Shown: positions 31,720 to 40,711 of the stretch, piece by piece
Numbering within the stretch: the stretch's first letter is position 1
Layout: each line of letters begins with the position of its first letter
Origin: an uncultured Lentisphaerota bacterium
GTDB lineage: Bacteria > Verrucomicrobiota > Kiritimatiellia > CAIQIC01
DNA length: 64,000 nucleotides
Direction of reading: 5' to 3'
Assembly (NCBI GenBank): GCA_903896925.1
Contig: CAITZM010000168.1
Span: forward strand, 1-64,000
Program-made: the position numbers and the translations under genes
Notes under the pieces: generated by a model
Databases searched by the model: none
What the model was told of the DNA's origin: nothing
What the model saw: the letters and a program-made list of their open reading frames with translations, nothing else

Positions 31720-32150
31720 CGTTTTCCCGTGGGCGGGAGCTCCCGCTCCCGCGCTCGGCAGCTTGTGGTTTTTTCGCGGGGCTGGAAGCCCCGCCCACTA
31801 AGATTGGGTTCGGCTTTTTATGGGTTGAATTTTGGCGAGCTGATTCTATGTGTAGGAGCCCGGCCCTGCCGGGCGAAAGGCGGGTGGAGGTTGGGCGATG
31901 GGTACGGTGCTCGCCGAATAGGGATTCGGCTCCTACAGGAAGACCGCGTGACTGAGTTGTAGCCGGCATCGGTGATGCCGGCTGGTGTGCTGTTGGTCGT
32001 TCAACGGCAGCTTGACGAGGGGCCCATCCGCCGGGGTCACCGACCCCGGCTACAGAAGGCCGGCATTTCGTGTTCGACATGCTGTGCTTCCCATCTGTCA
32101 CGCTGGCTTCTGTAGCGGAGGTCTGTGATCGCCGACGGCGGTTGCGGATC
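31720..32150. repeat. Noncoding region packed with REP-like hairpins
   Basis: No credible gene in 31607-32219. Units include: GGGGCTGGAAGCCCC near 31780; TGTAGGAGCCCGG with GCCGGGC near 31852-31880; CGAAT / ATTCG followed by CCTACA at about 31912-31936; GTAGCCGGCATC with GATGCCGGC at 31959-31983; GCCGGGGT / ACCCCGGC followed by TACA at about 32035-32056; and GTAGCGGA near 32113. Stem sequences differ, but the GTAG / CTAC flank is shared. Confidence 0.6.
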
Positions 32151-32219
32151 GGGGATCCGCCTGCGCGAGGCCGCTATGGCGGGGCAAGCGCCGACGAGAT
32201 CGAGGGCGATCAAAGCCGT

Positions 32220-32657
32220 TCACCACACCCACGGCACGAACCGCCGCGTCGTCGCGCGATAGTCGGCATAGTCGGGGAATTTCTCGCCCAGCAGGCGTTC
32301 TTCCCGGGCCGACTTGAACACGAGCACCGGCAGCAATGCCGCGAGGCAGGCCAGCCGCGCCCAGGAGAAATCGCAGAGCAGCCAGCCCGCCGCGGCGAGC
32401 ACCACGGCGGAATACATCGGATGCCGGACCCATCGATAGGGGCCGCGCCGCAGCAGCTTGGCGTCGGCCGCCGGCTCCGGCATGATGCGCAGGTGTCGGC
32501 CCATCACTACCATGGCCCACAGTCCCAGGCCCACTCCGAGCGCGACGAGCACTGTGCCTGTGGGGCTCGCGTGCAACTGCCGGTCAGGAATGGCGATGGC
32601 GGTCAGCAGCGCCAGCTGCGCCGCCACCAACAGCCGGGATATAAGGCGCGGATTCAC
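32220..32657 (-). CDS. Isoprenylcysteine carboxyl methyltransferase-like membrane protein
   Basis: A 145-residue integral membrane protein of the ICMT/PEMT-like methyltransferase group. It has four hydrophobic helices and the conserved core GPYRWVRHPMY (RHP-Y motif) followed by an EERLL…FPDYADY segment, which together form the SAM and substrate site. Start is GTG 32657, overlapping the stop of the upstream YHS gene (GTGA), with a GAAGAG site, so the two are coupled. Prokaryotic members methylate lipids or small thiols; the substrate is unknown here. Confidence 0.85.
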   Translation of the reverse strand: MNPRLISRLLVAAQLALLTAIAIPDRQLHASPTGTVLVALGVGLGLWAMVVMGRHLRIMPEPAADAKLLRRGPYRWVRHPMYSAVVLAAAGWLLCDFSWARLACLAALLPVLVFKSAREERLLGEKFPDYADYRATTRRFVPWVW

Positions 32658-32938
32658 TTCTTCTCTTCCTTCGGCACCGCCTCCAGCGTGATGCCTTCGG
32701 ATTCGAGCTGGCGGACGAATTTCTTGGGGTTCGCTTTGACCACCGCGAGGCTGTGCGTGCAACTGACGTAGATGCGCTTGCCCTCAAAATCGAAGAAGAG
32801 GTTGGTATTGATCGGCTCGTTCATCACCGGGCAGAGTTTCTGGACGTTCGGCGACTTGGGCTCGGCGGCGCGCGAAGCATCCGGCAGCGCCAGCGCGAGC
32901 AGCGCGCAACCCAGCAGCAACAGTAGCCGGCGTTTCAT
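32654..32938 (-). CDS. Exported YHS-like domain protein
   Basis: A 94-residue secreted protein: signal peptide MKRRLLLLLGCALLALALPDA, then a YHS-like metal-binding domain (KLCPVMNEPIN, DFEGKRIYVSC, NPKKFVRQLE). YHS domains bind copper or other soft metals through the Cys residues. Here the first Cys of CPVM and the Cys of YVSC remain, while the usual second Cys is replaced by Thr-His. Start ATG 32938 gives a proper signal sequence. It is the first gene of a two-gene unit with the membrane methyltransferase. No pathway can be assigned. Confidence 0.8.
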   Translation of the reverse strand: MKRRLLLLLGCALLALALPDASRAAEPKSPNVQKLCPVMNEPINTNLFFDFEGKRIYVSCTHSLAVVKANPKKFVRQLESEGITLEAVPKEEKK

Positions 32939-33002
32939 GGCGGGCACTTTACACCAACCGCCCCGATTGCCAAGGCGGCTCTTGCAGGGGCTTCCAGCGC
33001 GT

Positions 33003-33081
33003 GGTGGGGTTGGGTTCGCGGGGTTGGAAACCCCGCCCACAAGGACAGGCAGCTCATGTAGGGGCGCAGCTTGCTGCGCCC
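33003..33081. repeat. Composite REP (BIME-like), copy 1
   Basis: Hairpin GCGGGGTT-GGA-AACCCCGC, then CCCACAAGG, then a GTAG-headed hairpin GGGCGCAGC / GCTGCGCCC (33057-33081). A second copy with about the same layout is at 33872-33950, and the first hairpin also occurs near 31780. Confidence 0.65.
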
Positions 33082-33099
33082 GAGCGAAAACGCAGCAGT

Positions 33100-33264
33100 C
33101 ACCACAGAGGACACGGAGGTCTGGGAGGTTCACGGAGGTCGGACCTGAAGGATAAAGACCAGCGCGACCAATGACCGCCAAGCCGCTCACGGCTCAGCCT
33201 CTGATACTGAAAGCCCTGAAAGCTACGACAGAATCATTGACGTCAGAATCATTAGGATTGGAGC
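33100..33264. repeat. Direct repeat block, copy 1
   Basis: Starts CACCACAGAGGACACGGAGG and ends AATCATTAGGATTGGAGC. It matches 33319-33471 over nearly its whole length, with scattered differences and an extra dozen bases (TGACGTCAGAATCATT region) in this copy. Confidence 0.7.
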
Positions 33265-33318
33265 GCTCCTATGACGTGGATAGCGGTGCTTGCTGCGCCC
33301 GCGCGAGGCTGGAACCAG

Positions 33319-33471
33319 CACCACAGAGGGCACGGTGGTTTGGAGAGGTTCACGGAGGTCGGATCTCCGAATGATGAGGGCCAGCCGCAGTAGTGACCGC
33401 CAAGCCGCTCACGGCTCAGCCTCTGATATTGAAAGCCCTAAAAGCTACGGCAGAATCATTAGGATTGGAGC
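33319..33471. repeat. Direct repeat block, copy 2
   Basis: Second copy of the 33100-33264 block, about 215 bp downstream. A decayed GCTTGCTGCGCCC hairpin half precedes it. A 15-bp piece (33680-33694) matches TACGACAGAATCATT of copy 1 in reverse orientation. No credible gene lies in 32939-34000. Confidence 0.7.
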
Positions 33472-33871
33472 AACGCAGTCCGGTCGAATTGAAAATTCCC
33501 TATAGCCAGTCAACTGGCTGACGGTGTTTGGCAGGGTGCCGATGAAACGAGCTGGCGGCTACGGAAAACCCGTTATGCATTACTTTCCGATTGGGGCGTC
33601 TTTCTGGATTTGAATGTGTACCGGTAGGCCCTCCTGCACTTCATTATCGCCCTGTCCCTTAATTAATGATACTGCCGAAAATGATTCTGTCGTATCCGAA
33701 CCGGTCCAAACTGCGGGACCATACCCCCTGTGATGCTGCCCCATTTCCTACCAAGGTGGCGAGCGCGTAATGGCCACGGCTGTCCCACTGCTCCGCCGGT
33801 TTCCGGTTTTGTGGTCGGGGCTTCACGGCTACGTGCTGCACTACGCCGATGCAAGCCAGCTCTGTGTTCGT

Positions 33872-33950
33872 GTGGGGGTGCGGTTCGCGGGGCTGGAAGC
33901 TCCGCCCACAAAGTCGGGCAGCTCTTGTAGGGGCGCAGCTTGCTGCGCCC
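33872..33950. repeat. Composite REP (BIME-like), copy 2
   Basis: Near-copy of 33003-33081: GGTTCGCGGGGCTGG hairpin, CCCACAAAG, then the GTAG-headed hairpin 33926-33950, identical in its stem to that of copy 1. It lies just upstream of the polB promoter. Confidence 0.65.
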
Positions 33951-33965
33951 GTGCTGTCGCGCGGC

Positions 33966-33994
33966 TTGGCTTCGGGGCGGGCATGGACTATAAA
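33966..33994 (+). promoter_or_regulatory. Promoter of polB, leaderless arrangement
   Basis: TTGGCT (33966-33971), 17-bp spacer, TATAAA (33989-33994), then six bases to ATG 34001. Transcription is expected to start at the ATG itself. An ATG at 33983 lies between the boxes and so is unlikely to be used. Confidence 0.6.
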
Positions 33995-34000
33995 TCCCGC

Positions 34001-36256
34001 ATGGCTATGCCAGCAGAAGAGCAGGCGGTGATTTTCGGCGCGAACGACGAGCAGGGGCTGGTCGCGATCGAACATGTGCCCGGCAAGGAAAGCGACGAGA
34101 TGTTGCTGTTCTTCCGGCGCGGCGGCAAGACCGTGCAGCAGCGGGAGCCGTTCACGCCGTTCCTCTGGTTCGCCGCCGCGGAATTGCCAGCAGATTGCCC
34201 GGCGCCGCTGCGCGTGGAAAAGCTGGCGGGCGCCGCGCCGCTCAAGTCGCTGGCGGTGTTCCGCTCGTGGAAGGAATTTCAGAAGGCGGTGGACGCGTTC
34301 AAGAGGGCCACCAGCTATACGCCCTCCGATCCGGGCGCGCCGTTCTTCCTGCTCAACGACCCGATCCACCAGCACCTGCTGCTGACCGGCCGGACGCTGT
34401 TCAAGGGGTTGCTCTTCGGCGAGCTCAAGCGGCTGCAGGTGGACATCGAGACCTACACCGAGGCGGGCTTCGAGTTCCCCAACGCCGAGCGCGCCGGCGA
34501 CCGCATCATCGCCATTGCGCTGGCCGATGAGACCGGCTGGACTGAAGTGTTGGACGGCTCCAAGCTGGACGAGAAGGCCCTGCTGGAACGTTGGGTTCAG
34601 ATCGTGAAGGAAAAAGACCCCGACGTGATCGAGGGTCACAACTTTTTCGCCTTCGATCTGCCGTACCTCATCACCCGCGCCAAGCGGCACGGGGTCAAGC
34701 TCACGCTCGGCCGCAACGGCGCGCCGCCGCGGGTGCATGCCAGCCGGCTGAGCATTGCCGAGCGCACGATCGTCTATCCGAAGGCGGAACTCTTCGGCCG
34801 TCACATCGTGGACACCTATTTCCTGGCGCAGTTCTACGACGTGAGCCACCGCTCGCTGGAGGGCTTCGGGCTCAAGGACGTGGCGATCCATTTCGGCTTG
34901 GCCTCTTCTGACCGCACCTACATCGAGGGGCGCGAGATCGCCGCCACGTTTGATCGCGATCCGGCGAAGTTGATGGCTTATGCGCGCGACGACGTGGCCG
35001 AGACGCGTGGCGTCAGCGCGCTGCTCTCGGCGAGCTTCTTCGTGCAGTGCCAGCTGCTGCCCTACACCTATCAGAACGTCTGCGTGCGCGGCAGCGGCAC
35101 CAAGGTGGATGCGCTGCTGATCCGCGAATATTTGCGCCGCCGCCACGCGCTGCCCCTGCCGCAGCCCGCGCGCGAGTTCGCCGGCGGCTACACCGAGCTG
35201 TTCCTGACGGGCGTGTTCGAAAACGTCCACCACGCCGACGTGCGCTCGCTGTATCCCTCGCTGATGCTCGAGTTCGGCATCGTGCCGCGCAGCGACGAGC
35301 TCGGCGTCTTCCGTACGCTGCTGGCCTATCTGCGCGAACTGCGGCTCGACGCGAAGCGCAAGATGCAGCAGGCGAAGCAGCGCGAGGAGGAGCAGCACCA
35401 GGATGCGCTGCAAAGTACGTTCAAGATCCTGATCAACTCGTTCTATGGCTACCTCGGCTTCGGCACGGCGCGTTTTTGCGACTTCGGCGCCGCGGAGAAG
35501 GTGGCCGCCGAGGGGCGCAAGGTGCTCCAGACGATGCTCGCCGCGATCCAGGAACACGGCGGCAAGCCCATCGAAATCGATACCGATGGCATCTATTTCC
35601 TGCCGCCGGAGAAAAACATCGAACGGTTCCGCGTCGACGTGCAGGCCACGCTGCCGAAGGGCATCGAGATCGAGTTCGACGGGCGCTACCGCGCGATGCT
35701 CAGCTACAAGATGAAGAACTACGCGCTGCTCGATGCGCAGGGCGAGATCATCATCCGCGGCGCGGCGCTCAAGTCGCGCGGGCTGGAAAAATTCCAGCGC
35801 AAATACCTGCGCGCCTGGCTGCAGTTCAAGCTCGAGGGGCGCGACGCCGACATCCGGAAGCTGCAGGACGAATTCCGCCGCGCCATCCGCGAACGGACAT
35901 GGCCGATCACGGAACTGGCGAAGACCGAGACGCTGCAGGACGCGCCTGCGACCTACGCCGCAAAGATCAAGGACAGCCGCCGCGGGCGCAACGCCGCCTT
36001 TGAACTCGCACTAAAATCCGGCCGCGACTACCGCGCCGGCGACCAGATTTCCTACTACGTCACCGGCAGCGCCAAGAGCGTGGCGGTGCACGGCTCGGCC
36101 AGGCTGGCGACGGAGTTCGATCCCGAACGGCGCGACGAAAACGTGGCCTATTATCTGGCGAAGCTCGACACGCTGATCGATAAATTTGATGCACTTTTCT
36201 CGGAGGGCGGGCAAGATGACGCCGCCGACGGCAAGGAAGAAGGTATGTTGTTATGA
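34001..36256 (+). CDS. Family B DNA polymerase
   Basis: A 751-residue polymerase with proofreading exonuclease. Exo I is VDIETYTE, Exo II EGHNFFAFDLPYL and Exo III YARDDVAE. Polymerase motif A is ADVRSLYPSLM (Asp and SLYPS), motif B KILINSFYGYLGF and motif C EIDTDGIYF, in which the second catalytic residue reads DTDG rather than DTDS. The chain is shorter than E. coli Pol II and more like the compact archaeal/PVC group. It could act in repair or translesion work. The start at 34001 is supported by the TATAAA box 6 bp before it. The next gene (gspG) overlaps its stop, an odd partnership. Confidence 0.93.
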   Translation: MAMPAEEQAVIFGANDEQGLVAIEHVPGKESDEMLLFFRRGGKTVQQREPFTPFLWFAAAELPADCPAPLRVEKLAGAAPLKSLAVFRSWKEFQKAVDAFKRATSYTPSDPGAPFFLLNDPIHQHLLLTGRTLFKGLLFGELKRLQVDIETYTEAGFEFPNAERAGDRIIAIALADETGWTEVLDGSKLDEKALLERWVQIVKEKDPDVIEGHNFFAFDLPYLITRAKRHGVKLTLGRNGAPPRVHASRLSIAERTIVYPKAELFGRHIVDTYFLAQFYDVSHRSLEGFGLKDVAIHFGLASSDRTYIEGREIAATFDRDPAKLMAYARDDVAETRGVSALLSASFFVQCQLLPYTYQNVCVRGSGTKVDALLIREYLRRRHALPLPQPAREFAGGYTELFLTGVFENVHHADVRSLYPSLMLEFGIVPRSDELGVFRTLLAYLRELRLDAKRKMQQAKQREEEQHQDALQSTFKILINSFYGYLGFGTARFCDFGAAEKVAAEGRKVLQTMLAAIQEHGGKPIEIDTDGIYFLPPEKNIERFRVDVQATLPKGIEIEFDGRYRAMLSYKMKNYALLDAQGEIIIRGAALKSRGLEKFQRKYLRAWLQFKLEGRDADIRKLQDEFRRAIRERTWPITELAKTETLQDAPATYAAKIKDSRRGRNAAFELALKSGRDYRAGDQISYYVTGSAKSVAVHGSARLATEFDPERRDENVAYYLAKLDTLIDKFDALFSEGGQDDAADGKEEGMLL

Positions 36257-36717
36257 TGAAAATACGGAATCGCAGCGGACGCTCACAGAGCCGGGGCGGC
36301 TTCACCTTTCTGGAATTGCTGGTCTCCATCACGATCATCGCCATCCTGTCCGGCGTGGTCGGGCTCGGCGTCTACCGCTACATCAAGGAAGCGCGGGTCA
36401 CGACGGCGAAACAGCAGATCCAAATCCTGAAGAGCGCCATTGTCGGCTACGCTGCCGAGCAAGGCAACATCCCCAAGCAGGAGCAGGGCCTGGATGCGCT
36501 GGTGCACAAGACCAGCGTTCCGCCGGTCCCGGAAAAGTTCCCCGAGGGCGGTTACCTGGACAGCCCGCGCGTGCCGCGCGATCCGTGGAAGCACGACTAC
36601 ATCTACCTCGCTCCGGGCCACAACAACGAGCCGTTCGAGATCATCAGCTATGGCGCCGATGGCGAGCCCGGCGGCGCCGGCGATGCCGCCGACATCTCCA
36701 GCTCAAACCTGCAATGA
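36253..36717 (+). CDS. gspG: Type II secretion major pseudopilin (GspG-like)
   Basis: A 154-residue pseudopilin. After a basic leader (MKIRNRSGRSQSRGG) comes the prepilin peptidase site G-FTFLELLVSITIIAIL with Glu at +5, then the long N-terminal helix. The C-terminal half has the GspG pattern of a major pseudopilin: QGLDALVHK, YLDSPRVPRDPW, and a loop ending ISYGADGEPGG that normally binds calcium. It builds the pseudopilus that pushes substrates through the outer membrane. It overlaps polB by 4 bases (ATGA) and the next pseudopilin by 4 bases. The rest of the secretion machinery is elsewhere. Confidence 0.93.
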   Translation: MMKIRNRSGRSQSRGGFTFLELLVSITIIAILSGVVGLGVYRYIKEARVTTAKQQIQILKSAIVGYAAEQGNIPKQEQGLDALVHKTSVPPVPEKFPEGGYLDSPRVPRDPWKHDYIYLAPGHNNEPFEIISYGADGEPGGAGDAADISSSNLQ

Positions 36718-37061
36718 GCCGCAACTCCTCCGGGTTCACGCTGATCGAGGTGGTGATCGCCTTCGCCATCGTGGCCCTGATCGTCACGGCGGTCTCCAGC
36801 GGTCTCGTGGCCACCCTGCGGGCCGAGGCGACGGCGCACCGGCAGGCGACGGCGGAGGCCACGTTGCGCACGTTGCAGGCGGAATTGTGGCTGGGTGCCG
36901 ACACCAACAATATCGCCACCAACCTGCCCCCGGGCTGGGTCCTCGCCAGCGAAACCATCGAGCAGGGCGAAGACAGCAACCGCGTGGTCTGGTGCCAGTG
37001 GCGGTTCGGCCCCGAGGCCCGCCGCTCCTTTGGCGTCACCCTCGCCACGCAGCAGCCGTGA
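36714..37061 (+). CDS. Minor pseudopilin (GspH/GspI-like)
   Basis: A 115-residue protein with a class III signal: MSRNSSG-FTLIEVVIAFAIVALIVTA, i.e. cleavage after Gly and Glu at +5. The remainder is a short globular domain with no clear family match; the position after gspG and the IEVVIAFAI helix favour GspI or GspH. It would sit at the tip of the pseudopilus. Its ATG overlaps the gspG stop (ATGA). No further gsp gene follows; repeats begin right after it. Confidence 0.85.
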   Translation: MSRNSSGFTLIEVVIAFAIVALIVTAVSSGLVATLRAEATAHRQATAEATLRTLQAELWLGADTNNIATNLPPGWVLASETIEQGEDSNRVVWCQWRFGPEARRSFGVTLATQQP

Positions 37062-37235
37062 GTTGTAGTTTTGCGGCTTCCGCCTGTCGGAGAGCAGCGG
37101 CGTCCCGCCACCGCCACAGTTGACGCTCTTGGGCCGAGAGCTCAGCCTTGAACTTACAAGCCAAGCTTAGCCGTTTCCATATCCATGTATCGCATGTGCT
37201 TGAGTCGCGAACGAGGGCGTCTGGATACGCGTTTC

Positions 37236-37502
37236 GTGGAAGCGGCCTCCGGCCGCTTATCTTTGAGCAATGCGGCGGGACGCCGCATCTACAGGCTGGT
37301 CGAAGCCGATACATCCTCTCTGGAAATTCTCCAGCGTATGAGGGGGCGTCGCATCAGGCATGGCTGTGGCGGCAGGTGTCCCACCTGCCGGTGAGTCGGG
37401 CGCCCCCCCGACAGCCCACACCCTATCTCCGCGGTGCGCCTGCCTGTGCCTCACGGCGGCGAGATGCCGCCGTCACCGGCACGCGAGACGCGTGCCTCCA
37501 CA
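37236..37502. repeat. Noncoding region with several head-to-head hairpins
   Basis: No credible gene in 37062-37605. At 37236-37293 a GTGG head and hairpin AAGCGGCC-TCC-GGCCGCTT is followed by ATGCGGC-GGGAC-GCCGCAT and CTACA. At 37369-37395 lies GTGG with CGGCAGGTG / CACCTGCCG. At 37451-37500 lie CGGCGGCGAGATGCCGCCG and GGCACGCGAGACGCGTGCC. The first pair recurs at 60645-60702. Confidence 0.6.
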
Positions 37503-37605
37503 GCGACCTGCGGGCTGCGCACCTTTTCTTTCATGAAAAGCATTCGACAGCATTCAGGCGGTGTCCACCGGTCCACTGCAGCCGAACGCTTTCAGGCCGA
37601 GGTAA

Positions 37606-38493
37606 TCACTTTGCTATTGGTAAAGCGAGATTGTCGGCGAGGGCGGTGTCGAAGAAATCCACGAGCTTTTGCCGGCAGGGCGAGGTCGGAGGGGCGAAGG
37701 CGGCGGTGTGTCCGCCGTCGGTGATCGTCCACAGCTGTTTCGGCTCCTGCGCCTCCGCGAACAGCCGCTCGCTGTGATGATAGGGGATGACGGTGTCGGC
37801 GGTGCCGTGGAGGAAGACGATAGGCATCGGCGGCAGGCGCTTGAGCGTGTCGCACGGGCTGCGCCGGTCACCGACCAGGACCAGCGAGAGGGGCCAGCGA
37901 ATCAGGCTGTAGAAGAAAATGTGGCGCATCGCGTCGCGTGCGACGGCGCGGTAGGAATAAAACGTGGAATCGAGCGCGAGGGCACGTACCCGGCACGGCC
38001 GCTCCGCGAGCGCGGCGAGCGCGACGGCACCGCCGAGGCTCTGGCCGAGCACGACGATGCGGTTGGTATCCACGCCTGGGCGCGCGGCGAGATAGCGCAA
38101 GGCGGCGACACCATCGGCGTCAACTCCGTCGCGATCCACCGAACCGGCCGATGCGCCGTAGCCGCGGTAGTCGAACGTGAAGATGTTGTAGCCCGCCGCC
38201 GGGAGCCAGCTCACGAAGGAGTAGTGCGCGGTCAGGTTTTGCGCGTTGCCGTGGAAGTGCGCGACCGTGCCCTTCGCCGGGCCGATCGCCGGCACGAACC
38301 AGCCCGTCAGCTGCGTGCCGTCGGCGCTCGCGAACTGCACCACCTCAGCCGGCGGCTGAGCCTGCTGCGGCTGGGTGTAGATGGTGTGATCGGGGTGGTA
38401 GCACAGCCTGTTAGCGCAACCGCTGGCGAGCAGTATAGAAAGCAGTGTGCAGGCAGTGCCCAGCAGCTGCAATGGCTTGATATTCATCTTCAT
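37606..38493 (-). CDS. Alpha/beta hydrolase lipoprotein
   Basis: An exported serine hydrolase of 295 residues. The N-terminus (LLSILLASGC) is a lipobox, so the mature protein starts at Cys and is membrane-anchored. The fold shows FHGNAQNLTAHY (oxyanion loop), DYRGYGAS, the nucleophile elbow GQSLGGA with the catalytic Ser, FLHGTADTVIPYHHS with the Asp, and GGHTAAFA with the His. The family (YfhR/BEM46-like) includes esterases and peptidases of unknown substrate. ATG 38493 is used; an ATG two codons later is possible. The REP-rich stretch lies beyond its stop. Confidence 0.9.
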   Translation of the reverse strand: MKMNIKPLQLLGTACTLLSILLASGCANRLCYHPDHTIYTQPQQAQPPAEVVQFASADGTQLTGWFVPAIGPAKGTVAHFHGNAQNLTAHYSFVSWLPAAGYNIFTFDYRGYGASAGSVDRDGVDADGVAALRYLAARPGVDTNRIVVLGQSLGGAVALAALAERPCRVRALALDSTFYSYRAVARDAMRHIFFYSLIRWPLSLVLVGDRRSPCDTLKRLPPMPIVFLHGTADTVIPYHHSERLFAEAQEPKQLWTITDGGHTAAFAPPTSPCRQKLVDFFDTALADNLALPIAK

Positions 38494-38525
38494 GTCTACC
38501 GATATTTGAGTACCACGTTTATTGT

Positions 38526-39016
38526 TTCGCGCAAAGGGCGCCAAGCTCGCAAAGGTTTTATTCCGGCAGACCATTGACCAGGCGATGTATGTTCCCTCGC
38601 AGTAGCTCGCCGCCGAAGTTGATGAGCAGACCCAGCTTATTGCCAGAGAGGCGCAGATAGGTGAGCACTTGTTTCTTATGAACACGGGCAAGCTGTTCGA
38701 CGGATTTAAGCTCGATGATAACCTTGTTTTCCACCAGCAGATCCGCGCGGAATCCCTCGTCGAAATGGCGGTCCTCGAAAATGATGGGGATGGATTTCTG
38801 GCGTTCCACCTGCAGTCCGCGTCGCTGCAAGTCGTCCGCTAGTACGGCTTCGTAGACGGATTCCAGCAGCCCCGGGCCGAGGCCTTGGTGAATATACAGG
38901 GCGCGGTCCACAACGACCTTGGCGATTTCATTTTCTGTCATGACTTCATCTCCTTTTGCTAAAGTCACATCAGTAGCCTGTCCGCCTTGGCGCGCTTGGC
39001 GTCCTTTGCGCGAGAA
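38526..39016. mobile_element. Candidate inverted-repeat unit carrying a GxxExxY gene
   Basis: Left arm 38526-38555 (TTCGCGCAAAGGGCGCCAAG…) and right arm 38985-39016 (…CTTGGCGTCCTTTGCGCGAGAA) are imperfect inverted repeats of about 30 bp that match at most positions. They bracket one gene, whose stop codon lies 3 bp from the left arm, and its own ribosome binding site. The CGCCAAG words also form the arms of the gene-less element at 25308-25610. No transposase is present, so mobility would need help in trans or be fossil. Confidence 0.5.
38558..38941 (-). CDS. GxxExxY protein (PD-(D/E)XK nuclease-like)
   Basis: A 127-residue protein of the GxxExxY family. GLLESVY (residues 24-30) is the name-giving motif, and FRADLLV (Asp67) with IIELKS (Glu77, Lys79) reproduces the D…ExK core of PD-(D/E)XK nucleases. 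Start ATG 38941 has a perfect AAGGAG 8 bp upstream, in preference to an ATG 27 bases earlier. The family is common in PVC, delta-proteobacterial and Bacteroidota genomes, often in many copies within repeats, and its activity is not established. Here it lies between inverted repeats. Confidence 0.9.
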   Translation of the reverse strand: MTENEIAKVVVDRALYIHQGLGPGLLESVYEAVLADDLQRRGLQVERQKSIPIIFEDRHFDEGFRADLLVENKVIIELKSVEQLARVHKKQVLTYLRLSGNKLGLLINFGGELLRGNIHRLVNGLPE

Positions 39017-39124
39017 ATCTTACGCCTTTTTCTTTATTGAACCATGAGTTTGCTTGTTCATGTTCACGGTGACGTCACCGTTTCGATACGCTATGGGTTG
39101 CCCTGTTGCGCGAAACTTCTTCCG

Positions 39125-40707
<1,583 letters not shown>

Positions 40708-40711
<4 letters not shown>

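Noticed and set aside
31503..31962. Two overlapping plus-strand frames after the glycosyltransferase
   Set aside because: They translate REP hairpins (Arg/Pro/Ser-rich) and have no ribosome binding site.
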